This document shows, piece by piece, positions 33,105-42,038 of a stretch of 43,924 nucleotides of DNA. Source of the DNA: Pseudomonadota bacterium. Its GTDB lineage: Bacteria; Pseudomonadota; Gammaproteobacteria; Burkholderiales; SG8-39. The stretch lies in NCBI GenBank assembly GCA_026399375.1, contig JAPLRD010000166.1:1-43924 (forward strand), read 5' to 3'. The translations under genes and the position numbers were made by a program. Position 1 is the first letter of the stretch; every line of letters starts with the position of its first letter. The notes beneath the pieces are model-generated. The model was not told where the DNA came from, did no database searches, and worked only from the letters and a program-made list of their open reading frames with translations.

Positions 33105-33458
33105 CTAAGGCCTTGAGCCTGTTGGAAAAGGCCAAGCAGCTGCCGGGTTCAGGGCGGTCTTCGCCCCTGGCGTTGCCGCAGTCGATGGGACTACTGGAGC
33201 CACCATCGAGCGTGCTGCCGGCTTCGCCGGTTTCACAGCAGGTCTAGCCTTTTTTTTTGCCGCTTTCTTTTTGGCGGCAGGCTTTTTGGCCTTCTTAGCG
33301 GGCTTTTTCTTAGCCGCTTTTTTTTTCGCAGGTTTTTTCTTGGCGGCCTTTTTCTTGGCCGCTTTCTTTTTTGCAGGCTTTTTAGCTACTGCCCTCTTTT
33401 TCTTGGCTTTTTTAGCCGGTTTTTTCGCTGCTTTCTTTGCTTTTTTCTTCGTTGCCAT
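33105..33458 (-). CDS. Histone H1-like lysine/alanine-rich DNA-binding protein
   Basis: The first about 75 of 117 residues are almost only Lys, Ala and Pro in repeats of the type KKPAKKKAAKKK, followed by a Pro/Ala-rich, less basic tail. This composition is that of bacterial H1-like proteins (HctB, AlgP, BpH1), which bind and compact DNA. There is no folded domain or signal peptide. The ribosome site AAGGAG lies 7 nt before the ATG. Length of such repeats often varies between strains. It is a lone gene between the non-coding stretch and DUF2442. Confidence 0.88.
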   Translation of the reverse strand: MATKKKAKKAAKKPAKKAKKKRAVAKKPAKKKAAKKKAAKKKPAKKKAAKKKPAKKAKKPAAKKKAAKKKARPAVKPAKPAARSMVAPVVPSTAATPGAKTALNPAAAWPFPTGSRP

Positions 33459-33506
33459 GGTAAAGCTCCTTCATCAAAGTTAAAGAAAAACAACTACTGC
33501 AAACCC

Positions 33507-33531
33507 GGCTACGGTAGCCCGGATTATCCGG
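33507..33531. repeat. Two adjacent small hairpins between DUF2442 and H1-like genes
   Basis: GGCTA-CGG-TAGCC (33507-33519) is followed by the palindrome CCGGATTATCCGG (33519-33531). The string GTAGCCCGGATTATCCGG resembles the common proteobacterial intergenic repeat GTAGCCCGGATG...ATCCGGG, in short form. It could also end the DUF2442 transcript. Confidence 0.4.
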
Positions 33532-33586
33532 CCTGCCGAGGAAAACCCCGACCGGCCGAATTCTTCACCTGCGAATGCATGCGGTT

Positions 33587-33835
33587 TCACGCCGCCTTGC
33601 GCTCAATCAGGTCACGATACAAAACAACGGGATCCAGTTCGACCCCGCCATCCCAAACCAGAGTCATTGCCGTCGTGTCGAACTTCACCCGGCAAAACTG
33701 ATCACGGTCGCGCCAGACTTTAAACGCACCGATTTCCAGCAAGTTGCCAAGGAACACGCTTCCTTCCGTTCCGTCGTCGAACTGCAGCCAGAGGCTGTAA
33801 TCGCTGTCCGCCCGAAAATTGGTCAATTTACGCAT
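33587..33835 (-). CDS. DUF2442 domain protein
   Basis: The 82-residue protein has the DUF2442 pattern: DYSLWLQFDDGTEGSVFLGNLL, GAFKVWRDRDQFCRVKFDT, and TLVWDGGVELDPVVLYRDL. Such small proteins are sometimes next to DUF4160 proteins in toxin-antitoxin-like pairs. No DUF4160 gene is here. The ATG at 33835 is preferred because GGAGG lies just upstream; a GTG four codons earlier is possible. It is 36 nt after nrdB in the same direction and may be carried on its transcript. Confidence 0.85.
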   Translation of the reverse strand: MRKLTNFRADSDYSLWLQFDDGTEGSVFLGNLLEIGAFKVWRDRDQFCRVKFDTTAMTLVWDGGVELDPVVLYRDLIERKAA

Positions 33836-33871
33836 TCTTGCCTCCACTGGACACGGACAAAACGGTGTTTG

Positions 33872-35044
33872 CTATTCCCAACTGAGTGCCCCTCCTGTCT
33901 GATACTCGATCACCCGCGTTTCGAAGAAATTGCGCTCTTTTTTCAGATCGGTCATTTCGCTCATCCAGGGGAAGGGATTGCTCGCCCCCGGATACAACTG
34001 TTCCACGCCGATCTGCTGGCAACGCCGGTTGGCGATATAGCGCAGGTACTCCTTGAACATCGGCGCATTCAGTCCGAGTACGCCGCGGGGCATGGTGTCC
34101 TCGGCGTAGCGGTATTCGAGTTCGACCGCCGTCTTCATATAGCCCTGGATCTCTTCACGGAAAGCCGCGGTCCAGAGATGCGGGTTTTCCATCTTGATCT
34201 GGTTGATGAGGTCGATGCCGAAATTGCAGTGCATCGACTCGTCACGCAGGATGTATTGATACTGCTCCGCGGCGCCGGTCATCTTGTTCTGGCGGCCCAT
34301 GGCGAGAATCTGGGCGAAGCCGACGTAGAAGAACAGGCCTTCCATGATGCAGGCGAACACGATCAGGCTCTTCAGCAGCTGCTGGTCGGCCTCGGGGGTG
34401 CCGGTCTTGAACGCGGGGTCGGTGAGCGTGTCGATGAACGGGATCAGGAATTCGTCCTTGGCCCGAATACTTGCGATTTCGTGATAGGCGTTGAACACCT
34501 CGCCTTCGTCCAGCCCCAAACTTTCGACGATGTACTGATACGCGTGGGTGTGGATGGCCTCTTCGAATGCCTGGCGCAGCAGGTACTGCCGGCACTCCGG
34601 TGCGCTGATGTGGCGGTATGTGCCGAGAACGATGTTGTTCGCGGCAAGCGAATCGGCGGTGACGAAAAATCCCAGGTTGCGCTTGATGATGCGACGTTCG
34701 TCCTCGGTCAGACCGTTCGGGTCTTTCCAGGTGGCGATGTCGCGGCTCATGTTGATTTCCTGCGGCATCCAGTGATTGGCGCAAGCCGACAGGTACTTTT
34801 CCCAGGCCCATTTGTACTTGAACGGCACCAGCTGATTCACGTCGGTGCGGCCGTTGATGATGCGCTTGTCTTCGACGCGGATGCGGCGCAGTTCCGCCGC
34901 GCTCTCTTCCACTCTGACTACCTGCGGCGCGCGCATCTGGCGCTCGGCGACAGGCGCAGCAGACGCGGGCATGAATCCCCTCACGGCCTGCATGCCCAGG
35001 CCGGGTATCGGGGAGACCGCCACTTCGTCTTCAAAATTCAGCAT
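33872..35044 (-). CDS. nrdB: Ribonucleotide reductase class Ia, small subunit
   Basis: The 390-residue subunit houses the di-iron centre and tyrosyl radical for deoxyribonucleotide synthesis. The metal ligands are all present: Asp131, Glu162 and His165 in [10 protein letters not shown], Glu235 in IMEGLFFY, and Glu269 and His272 in RDESMH. The radical Tyr169 stands seven residues after Glu162, as in E. coli. An N-terminal extension of about 40 residues is not part of the fold. The ATG at 35044 has GGAGA upstream; a TTG two codons earlier is less likely. It lies 27 nt after nrdA in the same operon. Confidence 0.95.
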   Translation of the reverse strand: MLNFEDEVAVSPIPGLGMQAVRGFMPASAAPVAERQMRAPQVVRVEESAAELRRIRVEDKRIINGRTDVNQLVPFKYKWAWEKYLSACANHWMPQEINMSRDIATWKDPNGLTEDERRIIKRNLGFFVTADSLAANNIVLGTYRHISAPECRQYLLRQAFEEAIHTHAYQYIVESLGLDEGEVFNAYHEIASIRAKDEFLIPFIDTLTDPAFKTGTPEADQQLLKSLIVFACIMEGLFFYVGFAQILAMGRQNKMTGAAEQYQYILRDESMHCNFGIDLINQIKMENPHLWTAAFREEIQGYMKTAVELEYRYAEDTMPRGVLGLNAPMFKEYLRYIANRRCQQIGVEQLYPGASNPFPWMSEMTDLKKERNFFETRVIEYQTGGALSWE

Positions 35045-35071
35045 ACTCAACTCTCCAGCCTTGTCCGCTTT

Positions 35072-37930
35072 CTACTGACAGGCTTCACATTCAGGGTTGT
35101 CGATCGAGCAGAACTTCGGTTCCGCCGCATCAGCGTTCGCGGAACCCAACCCACCCTCCGGCACTGCGTTCAACGCCCCGGCCTTCACCGTCGACTTCTC
35201 GGCGTGGGTCGCGCCCATCGAACGCAGGTAATAAGTCGTTTTCAGACCGCGCTTCCAGGCCAGCTTGTAAGTGTCGTCCAGCCGCTTGCCCGAGGCGCCG
35301 GCCATGTAGATATTGAGGGACTGCGCCTGGTCGATCCATTTCTGCCGCCGGGCAGCCGCTTCCACCAGCCACTGCGGCTCGACTTCGAACGCGGTGGCGT
35401 ATAAGTTGCGCAGCTCGGCCGGCACCCGGTCGATCTTGGCCAGATTGCCGTCGAAGTACTTGAGATCGGCGATCATCACCTCGTCCCACAGGCCCAGGCG
35501 CTTGAGATCGTTGACCAGATATTCGTTCACCACCGTGAATTCGCCGGACAGGTTCGATTTTACGTACAGGTTCTGGTAGGTCGGTTCGATCGAGGCCGAC
35601 ACGCCGATGATATTGGCGATGGTCGCGGTCGGCGCGATCGCCAGGCAGTTGGAATTGCGCATGCCGCGCTGGCGGATGCGCTCGCGCAGTCCGTCCCAAT
35701 CCATGCTGACGCTCATGTCGATTTCGACATGGCCGCCGCGCTCTTCGCGCAGCAGGGCCAGCGTGTCCTGCGGCAGGATGCCGCGGTCCCACAGCGAGCC
35801 GCGGTAGGACGAATAGCGACCGCGCTCTTCGGCCAGGTCCGTCGAAGCCATGTAGCCGAAATACGCAACCGCCTCCATGGAGCGATCGGCGAACTCTATC
35901 GCCTCCCTGGAACCGTAGGGTATGCGCAGCACATGCAGGCAATCCTGGAATCCCATGATCCCCATGCCCACCGGACGATGCTTGAGATTCGAATTGCGCG
36001 CCTTGCCCACCGCGTAATAATTGATATCGATGACGTTGTCGAGCATGCGCATCGCCGTGGCGATGGTGCGCTGCAGCTTGGCGTGATCGAGCTTGCCGTC
36101 CTTGAGATGGGCGACGAGGTTGACCGAACCCAGGTTGCACACTGCGATCTCGTGTTCGTTCGTATTGAGCGTGATCTCGGTGCACAGATTGGAGCTATGC
36201 ACCACACCGACGTGGGACTGGGGCGAGCGGATGTTGCTCGGATCCTTGAACGTGATCCAGGGATGCCCGGTCTCGAACAGCATCGACAGCATCTTGCGCC
36301 ACAACTGCAGCGCCGGTATCTTGCGGAACAGCTTGTGTTCGCCCCTGGCCGCCTTCTCCTCGTACGCCACGTAGGCTTTCTCGAATTCCCTGCCAAACTT
36401 GTCGTGCAGGTCGGGGCAGTCCGAGGGAGAGAACAGCGTCCACTCGCCGTTTTCCATCACCCGCTTCATGAACAGGTCCGGAATCCAGTTGGCCGTGTTC
36501 ATGTCGTGGGTGCGGCGGCGGTCGTCGCCCGTGTTCTTGCGCAGTTCCAGAAACTCTTCGATATCCAGGTGCCAGGTTTCCAAGTAGGCGCATACCGCCC
36601 CCTTGCGTTTGCCGCCCTGGTTCACCGCCACCGCGGTGTCGTTGACCACCTTCAGGAAGGGAACCACGCCCTGCGACTTGCCGTTGGTGCCTTTGATATG
36701 CGAGCCCAAGGCGCGCACCGGCGTCCAGTCGTTGCCCAGCCCGCCCGCATACTTCGCCAGCAGCGCGTTGTCCTTGATCGATTCGTAGATGCCGTCGAGA
36801 TCGTCGGCCACGGTCGTCAGGTAGCAGCTCGAGAGCTGAGAGCGCAGGGTGCCGGAGTTGAACAGCGTCGGCGTCGAACTCATGAAGTCGAACGAAGACA
36901 GCGCCTGGTAGAACTCGATGGCGCGCGCCTCGCGGTCGATCTCGTTCAGGGCCAGCCCCATCGCCACGCGCATGAAGAAGGCCTGGGGCAGTTCTATGCG
37001 CTGCCCGTGATCATGCAGGAAATAGCGATCGTATAGTGTCTGCAGGCCGAGATAGCCGAATTTCAGGTCGCGCGAGGCATCCAGGGCCTTGCCCAGCCGC
37101 GCCAGGTCGAACTTGGCCAGTTTCTCGTCCAGCAGTTCCGCCGCGATGCCGCGCTTGATGAAATCGGGAAAATACTCGGCGTAGCGCTTGCCCATCTGCG
37201 CCTGCGACACTTCCTCACCCAAGATTTCGATCCGTATTGTATTCAGCAGTAGCCGCGCCGTGACGAAGCTGTAGGCCGGATCTTTCTCGATCAGGGCGCG
37301 CGCCGACAGGATCGCCGACTTGCGCACTTCCTCGATCGGTACGCCGTCATACAGGTTCTTGATTGTTTCGTTGAATATACTGGCCGGCTCGACCGCTTCG
37401 CCCAAACCTTCGCAGCACGCCTTGAGCAGGCTCTTGAGACCGGCGAGGTTGATCGGCCGCCTGACGCCGTCATCGATCACATGCAATTCGGGGGTGGCGG
37501 GCTTGTCCTTCTGCCTGGCCTGCTCCTGCGCCCGCGCCTTGGTGCGCTGCTCGCGGTACAAAACGTAGGCGCGCGCCACTTCGTGCGCGCCGGATCGCAT
37601 GAGCGCCAGTTCGACCTGATCCTGGATGTCTTCTATATGGAAGGTGCCGCCGCCGGGCTGGCGGCGCGCAAGCGCGCCGACCACGCTCTCCGTCAGCCCC
37701 GCGACCAACTCGCGGATGCGTGCGGAGGCGGCGCCCTGGCCGCCCTCGATCGCGAGAAACGCCTTGGTCATCGCAACCGTAATCTTGCCCGCATCGAAAC
37801 CGACGACCGCGCCGTTGCGGCGGATGATGCGGTACTCGGGATAGGTCGACTGATTGGATACTGCTGACACTTCGGCAAAGCTGGCACCGGCCACGGGAGG
37901 CGATTTTTCTGAGTCGGTGACAATTTGCAT
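35072..37930 (-). CDS. nrdA: Ribonucleotide reductase class Ia, large subunit
   Basis: The 952-residue catalytic subunit has an N-terminal ATP-cone (about 32-125, YRIIRRNGAVVGFDAGKI) that senses ATP/dATP. A long barrel follows with SSTPTLFNSGTLRSQLSSCYL, the redox Cys in HSSNLCTEI, and GMGIMGFQDCLH. The C-terminal swinging pair is in NPECEACQ. It is longer than E. coli NrdA, as often in betaproteobacteria. I prefer the ATG at 37930, because GAGAAG then has a 6-nt spacing; the ATG at 37936 is also in frame. The operon nrdA-nrdB is preceded by paired NrdR boxes. Confidence 0.95.
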   Translation of the reverse strand: MQIVTDSEKSPPVAGASFAEVSAVSNQSTYPEYRIIRRNGAVVGFDAGKITVAMTKAFLAIEGGQGAASARIRELVAGLTESVVGALARRQPGGGTFHIEDIQDQVELALMRSGAHEVARAYVLYREQRTKARAQEQARQKDKPATPELHVIDDGVRRPINLAGLKSLLKACCEGLGEAVEPASIFNETIKNLYDGVPIEEVRKSAILSARALIEKDPAYSFVTARLLLNTIRIEILGEEVSQAQMGKRYAEYFPDFIKRGIAAELLDEKLAKFDLARLGKALDASRDLKFGYLGLQTLYDRYFLHDHGQRIELPQAFFMRVAMGLALNEIDREARAIEFYQALSSFDFMSSTPTLFNSGTLRSQLSSCYLTTVADDLDGIYESIKDNALLAKYAGGLGNDWTPVRALGSHIKGTNGKSQGVVPFLKVVNDTAVAVNQGGKRKGAVCAYLETWHLDIEEFLELRKNTGDDRRRTHDMNTANWIPDLFMKRVMENGEWTLFSPSDCPDLHDKFGREFEKAYVAYEEKAARGEHKLFRKIPALQLWRKMLSMLFETGHPWITFKDPSNIRSPQSHVGVVHSSNLCTEITLNTNEHEIAVCNLGSVNLVAHLKDGKLDHAKLQRTIATAMRMLDNVIDINYYAVGKARNSNLKHRPVGMGIMGFQDCLHVLRIPYGSREAIEFADRSMEAVAYFGYMASTDLAEERGRYSSYRGSLWDRGILPQDTLALLREERGGHVEIDMSVSMDWDGLRERIRQRGMRNSNCLAIAPTATIANIIGVSASIEPTYQNLYVKSNLSGEFTVVNEYLVNDLKRLGLWDEVMIADLKYFDGNLAKIDRVPAELRNLYATAFEVEPQWLVEAAARRQKWIDQAQSLNIYMAGASGKRLDDTYKLAWKRGLKTTYYLRSMGATHAEKSTVKAGALNAVPEGGLGSANADAAEPKFCSIDNPECEACQ

Positions 37931-38296
37931 ATGCATCTTCTCTCTTATTCTCTTGCCTTGTTCACTGTCGTTGCGTCGTCGACCGCATATTTAATTTCAG
38001 ACCACAACCACAATATATAGTATCTCTTCACCACTTCGCAACTAATTTTAGTGACGCGCTTTTGATTTTGCAAGAAGTTTTTGCAGTTTCGCGTTCCGGC
38101 GCCGATGCGATGCAACAATTTAAAGGTGCGGCTCGCAGCGCGCACTCTGATTCGCCATGCAGGAATTTTGCGAACTCGCCCCGGCGCTGCGCAGTGATAA
38201 AGGAAAAAATTCTCCTCTGCGGACAGAGCCGCGTCCGCCGAAGCAATATTGAATGTCAGAAGCGCGCGATGGCGCGCGTCGAGCGAGTGTACGTGC
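37931..38296. other. Regulatory and non-coding gap between ampD and nrdA
   Basis: These 366 bases hold the nrdA leader (about 75 nt), the two NrdR boxes, and then about 240 nt up to the ampD stop with no credible gene. The part at 38056-38110 is AT-rich with TTTTGATTTTGCAAGAAGTTTT-like composition and may contain upstream promoter elements. Confidence 0.5.
38008..38054. promoter_or_regulatory. Tandem NrdR boxes upstream of nrdAB
   Basis: Box one, CCACAATATATAGTAT (38008-38023), matches the NrdR consensus acaCwAtATaTwGTgt at most positions. Box two (38039-38054) has the core CTAATTTTAGTG. Their centres are 31 bp apart, three helical turns, which is the usual arrangement. On the minus strand TTGCGA between the boxes and TATATT inside box one could be the -35 and -10. 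NrdR would repress when dATP is high. Confidence 0.8.
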
Positions 38297-38833
38297 TCAG
38301 CCGATCAACCCGCGATAGAAGGGCCAGTCGAAGCCGGGGCCGGGATCGGTCTTGCGCGAAGGCGCGATGTCGCTGTGGCCGGCGATATCGACGATGGGGT
38401 AGGCGCTGCGCAGCGCGCGCGTCAGTTCGGCGAGCACGCGGTATTGCACATCCGCATACGGCGCGTTGTCGACGCCTTCCAGTTCGATGCCGATGGAAAA
38501 TTCGTTGCAGCGGCTGCGTCCGCGCCATGCGGACTCCCCGGCGTGCCAGGCGCGCTTTGCGCAGGCCACGAACTGCAGCAGTTCGCCCGTTCTCCGGATA
38601 AAGAAATGCGCCGATACCCGCACGCCCGCCAGGGTCAGGTAATACGGATGCGCGTCGCTGTCCAGGCCGTTGGTGAACAGGCGCTCGACCCCGTCGCCGC
38701 CGAACTCTCCCGGCGGCAGGCTGATGTTGTGTATCACCAACAGCGTGACCGCTTCGCCTTCCGGCCTGTCGTCGCAGTTGGGAGAGGCAACATGGCGCGC
38801 CGCGTCCACGTGCCCGGCGGCATCCACCATCAT
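38297..38833 (-). CDS. ampD: AmpD, 1,6-anhydro-N-acetylmuramyl-L-alanine amidase
   Basis: This 178-residue cytoplasmic zinc amidase cleaves the peptide from anhydro-muropeptides during cell-wall recycling. The zinc ligands are His35 (LLVIHNISLPPGEFGG), His153 and Asp163 (AGHSDIAPSRKTDPGPGFDW), spaced as in E. coli AmpD; Glu118 fits the catalytic glutamate. The ATG at 38833 overlaps the pilR stop (ATGA), so translation is coupled to pilR. This pairing is frequent in betaproteobacteria. Loss of AmpD raises AmpC beta-lactamase in species that have AmpR; no ampC or ampR is seen here. Confidence 0.94.
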   Translation of the reverse strand: MMVDAAGHVDAARHVASPNCDDRPEGEAVTLLVIHNISLPPGEFGGDGVERLFTNGLDSDAHPYYLTLAGVRVSAHFFIRRTGELLQFVACAKRAWHAGESAWRGRSRCNEFSIGIELEGVDNAPYADVQYRVLAELTRALRSAYPIVDIAGHSDIAPSRKTDPGPGFDWPFYRGLIG

Positions 38834-40191
38834 GGCTGAGGTTCGTTGATTCCCAGGCGCTCCATGCGGTAGCGCAGCGCGCGAAACGTGATGCCGAGCA
38901 GCCTTGCCGCCGCCGTGCGGTTGAAGCGCGTCTTGCCCAGGGCTTCGATTATCGCCTCGCGCTCGAGCCGGTCCAGATAGTCCGGCAGCGGCGATTTGCC
39001 GCCCGGGGCCGCATCGTCCGGCTGGCGCACCGGCGTGAGCCGCAGATCGCCGGGTTGGATTTCCTCGCCGGCGCACAGCGCCACGGCGCGCTCCAGGATG
39101 TTCTCCAGTTCGCGCACGTTTCCGGGAAAATCGTAGGCCGCAAGCTCCGCTCTAGCCGCGCGCGACATCCGCGGCGCCGCACCGTCCTTCCCGCCCATTC
39201 GTGCGAGCATTGAATCGGTCAGCACCGGAACATCTTCGCAGCATTCCCTCAGCGACGGCATTTTCAGCTCGATCACATTGAGCCTGAAATAAAGATCCTG
39301 GCGAAACTTTCCCGCCTCGACCAGTGCGGTGAGGTTCCGATGAGTGGCGCAGATCATGCGCACGTCCACGGGATCCTCGCCGGTCGCGCCCACCTTGCGC
39401 ACCTTCTTTTCCTGGATCGCGCGCAGCAGCTTCACCTGCATCGAGAGGGGCAGGTCGGCGACTTCGTCCAGGAACAGGGTGCCGCCGTGCGCCACCTGGA
39501 AGAAACCGTCGCGATCGGCATCGGCGCCCGTGAACGAGCCCTTCTTGTAGCCGAAGAACTCGCTCTCCATGAGGTTCTCCGGGATCGCCCCGCAATTCAC
39601 CGCCACGAACTGCTGTTCGTGGCGCGCGCCCTGCTCGTGGATCTGGCGCGCCGCCAATTCCTTGCCGCTGCCGGATTCGCCGCTGATATAGACGGGCGCC
39701 TGGCTGCGCGCGAGCTTGTTGATCAGTTCGCGCGCCTGCTGCATCGCAGGCGACTCGCCCAGCAGCTGGTGGCGCACGGGTTTCGCCGCGGTGACCGGCT
39801 GCGGCAGGTTTAGCGCGGACTTGACCAGCGTGCGCAGATCTTCGAGCGATACCGGCTTCGACAGATAATCGAACGCGCCTGCCTTCAACGCCGCGACCGC
39901 GTTTTCGGCGCTGCCGTAGGCGGTGATCACCGCCACCGGAAGATCCTTGCAGTTCTCGCCGATGTAGCGCACCAGCTCCAGGCCCTCGCCATCGGGCAGG
40001 CGCATGTCGGTAAGGCAAAGGTCGAACTGTTTCGCACGCAACAGCGCGTGCGCCTCGGCCACGCTGGCCGCCGATTCCACCGCCAGCCCCATGCGCAACA
40101 GCGTCAGCTCCAGCAATTCGCGGATATCGGCTTCGTCATCGACCACCAGGACCCTGGCCGCGGTATCGGCCTTGCGCTCGGCGCGCTTCAT
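38830..40191 (-). CDS. pilR: PilR, sigma-54-dependent response regulator
   Basis: The 453-residue NtrC-type activator has a receiver domain (about 13-125; Asp62 in LTDMRLPDGEG, Lys112). It has an AAA+ domain (about 142-375) with Walker A GESGSGKE (171-178), the sigma-54 contact loop GSFTGA (218-223) and Walker B LFLDEV. A Fis-type helix-turn-helix lies at the end (FNRTAAARLLGITFRALRYRMERLG). The GSFTGA variant is normal for PilR. It activates pilin transcription with PilS. The start overlaps the pilS stop by ATGA. Pilin genes are not in the window. Confidence 0.93.
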   Translation of the reverse strand: MKRAERKADTAARVLVVDDEADIRELLELTLLRMGLAVESAASVAEAHALLRAKQFDLCLTDMRLPDGEGLELVRYIGENCKDLPVAVITAYGSAENAVAALKAGAFDYLSKPVSLEDLRTLVKSALNLPQPVTAAKPVRHQLLGESPAMQQARELINKLARSQAPVYISGESGSGKELAARQIHEQGARHEQQFVAVNCGAIPENLMESEFFGYKKGSFTGADADRDGFFQVAHGGTLFLDEVADLPLSMQVKLLRAIQEKKVRKVGATGEDPVDVRMICATHRNLTALVEAGKFRQDLYFRLNVIELKMPSLRECCEDVPVLTDSMLARMGGKDGAAPRMSRAARAELAAYDFPGNVRELENILERAVALCAGEEIQPGDLRLTPVRQPDDAAPGGKSPLPDYLDRLEREAIIEALGKTRFNRTAAARLLGITFRALRYRMERLGINEPQP

Positions 40192-41777
40192 GCCGGCCTG
40201 CCGCCGCAGAGCACGCGGAAGTCCGCACCGCCGCGTTCAGCCGGCAGTTCGACGTACTCGAGCAGAGCGCCGTTGGCGGCACACATTTCGCGCGCGATAT
40301 ACAAGCCGAGGCCGATACCGCCGCTGTAGGTGGTGAAGAAGGGTTCGAACAATTGCTGCCTCAGGTGCGTAGGCACCCCCCCGCCGTCGTCAATCACGTG
40401 CAATTCTACCCGATTGGCCTGGCGCCGGACCTCGATGCGCACGCTCCCCGGCAGCTGCCGCGAATGCCGCCACGCATTGCGCAGGAGGTTCCACAGCACC
40501 TGCTGGAAGTGCACCCGGTCGAACTCGATTTCACTCGCCTCGTGCACTTCCAGCACGAAGGCGGACACGGCGATCTTCTCGTTTTGCGCGAATTCGTCGA
40601 TGAACGCGGGAAGAAACGCGGCGAGGCGGATCGTCTCCGGCCGCACCCGGTCGCGCCGCGTGAGTTCGAGCACGTCGCGCACCATCTGGTCGAGGCGCTT
40701 GGAATTGTCCTGGATGATATGCAGCAGCCGCCCCTGCGAGGCGCCGCCGGGATCTTCCAGCAACAGTTCGCTCGCGTGGCTGATCGCCGATAGCGGATTG
40801 CGGATCTCGTGCGCGATATTGGCGGTGAGCCGGCCGAGAGCCGCAAGCTTCAGTTGCTGCGCCTGCTCCTGCAGGCGCGACAGATCCTCGAGGAACACCA
40901 GCGAGATGCTGCCGCCGTCCGTTCCCGCCTCGACGAAGCGCGCGCGCACCTGCTTGCCGCTGCCTGGCATGAGCAGCGTATGCGTCGAGTTGTCGCGCTC
41001 GCGGCGCCAGCGCTCGAGCAGGGTCGCGATCTCCGGCGAATATTTTTCAATCTGGTCGAGTTCCGGCGCTTCCCAGCCGAGCAGCGCCGACACCTGCGGA
41101 TTGTGCTGGCGCACCAGGCCGTTGCCGTCGACGACCAGCACGGCGTCCTTCATATCCTGGATCACCAGCTGGTTGATGCGCAGCTGATTGGAGAGGTCGA
41201 CCGAGCGTTGGCGCATGACCCGCTCCTGGCGTATGACCCGCTGCGCCAGCTGATTGGTGATCAGCGCGGTGGCGAAGTAGCCCATCGAGAGCAGCCCCGG
41301 CTGCACGAAGTTGGCCGTGGTGTGATCGAAGCCGAGGATCCAGTAGGCCTGTTCCAGCAAAATTGCGATTGAAGCGAGCGCGGCATAGAACAGCATCAGC
41401 GCGCCGCGGCTCACCAGGGCCGCCGCCGCAAGCGATATCAGCAACATCACGCCCAGGCCGCTGCGAAAGCCGTCGCTCGCGTTCATCAGCAGCACCGTGG
41501 CCACGATGTCGGTGAATACGTGCAGGCTCAGTTGCAGGTTGAATTGGCTGCGCGTCTTTTCCAGCAGCACCTGGTAGCCGGCGGCCAGCAGCAGGTAGGC
41601 GAAGCTCACATAGCGGAACTGCGCCAGGTTGTGGCTGCCGAAATTGAGGCTGTCGCCGAAGATCAGCACCGCGGCGAGAAACACGCCCGCGAGCAGCAAC
41701 CGGTACACATTGAAATAACTCAGCGAAACCCAGAACGAGTCGGGCTGCGTTTCGGACGTGAACTGCCAGGTCGCCAT
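40188..41777 (-). CDS. pilS: PilS, sensor histidine kinase
   Basis: The 529-residue kinase has about six membrane helices in residues 22-180, a PAS domain (about 205-310; VIQDMKDAVLVVDGNGLVRQHNP), the HisKA box NIAHEIRNPLSA with the phosphorylated His, and an HATPase domain with WNLLRNAWRH, VIDDGGGVP and GGIGLGLYIA. It is the partner of PilR in type IV pilus control. The order PP0621-like / pilS / pilR / ampD, with short gaps or overlaps, implies one transcript. In Pseudomonas, PilS senses pilin in the membrane; that this one does is inferred. Confidence 0.93.
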   Translation of the reverse strand: MATWQFTSETQPDSFWVSLSYFNVYRLLLAGVFLAAVLIFGDSLNFGSHNLAQFRYVSFAYLLLAAGYQVLLEKTRSQFNLQLSLHVFTDIVATVLLMNASDGFRSGLGVMLLISLAAAALVSRGALMLFYAALASIAILLEQAYWILGFDHTTANFVQPGLLSMGYFATALITNQLAQRVIRQERVMRQRSVDLSNQLRINQLVIQDMKDAVLVVDGNGLVRQHNPQVSALLGWEAPELDQIEKYSPEIATLLERWRRERDNSTHTLLMPGSGKQVRARFVEAGTDGGSISLVFLEDLSRLQEQAQQLKLAALGRLTANIAHEIRNPLSAISHASELLLEDPGGASQGRLLHIIQDNSKRLDQMVRDVLELTRRDRVRPETIRLAAFLPAFIDEFAQNEKIAVSAFVLEVHEASEIEFDRVHFQQVLWNLLRNAWRHSRQLPGSVRIEVRRQANRVELHVIDDGGGVPTHLRQQLFEPFFTTYSGGIGLGLYIAREMCAANGALLEYVELPAERGGADFRVLCGGRPA

Positions 41778-41789
41778 TCGCGGTCTGCG

Positions 41790-42005
41790 TCAGCCCGACC
41801 GGCGCTGATGCTCGGCGCAGCAAAAGAACTCGCCGCCTTCGGCGATGGCCTCTTTTTGCGGAAGATACAACCCGCAGTGGCTGCAAGTGACCATCTGCTC
41901 GGATGCGGGTTCCGGCGCAGCCCTGGTCGCATCCTTACGACGCAGGCGCTTGATCAGCAGCCATACCGCAAAGGCGGCGAACACCAGCAGCAGAAATTTG
42001 CTCAA
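41790..42005 (-). CDS. PP0621-like small membrane protein with cysteine motif
   Basis: The 71-residue protein is one membrane helix (about 3-19), a basic stretch (KRLRRKD), and a cytoplasmic C-terminus with CSHCGLYLP and FFCCAEHQ. These four cysteines and the His look like a small treble-clef zinc site. The arrangement matches the PP0621 family found next to pilS in many beta- and gammaproteobacteria. The role is not known. It is 12 nt upstream of pilS, so its product may act with the kinase. Confidence 0.82.
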   Translation of the reverse strand: MSKFLLLVFAAFAVWLLIKRLRRKDATRAAPEPASEQMVTCSHCGLYLPQKEAIAEGGEFFCCAEHQRRSG

Positions 42006-42038
42006 GATGCGTCCGGACGCGGCGCGCCTGCGCGGCGA

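Noticed and set aside
33271-33483. Phe/Ala-rich frame opposite the H1-like gene, looking like a membrane protein
   Set aside because: Lys and Ala codons of the H1-like gene read backwards give Phe, Leu and Ala; there is no independent support.
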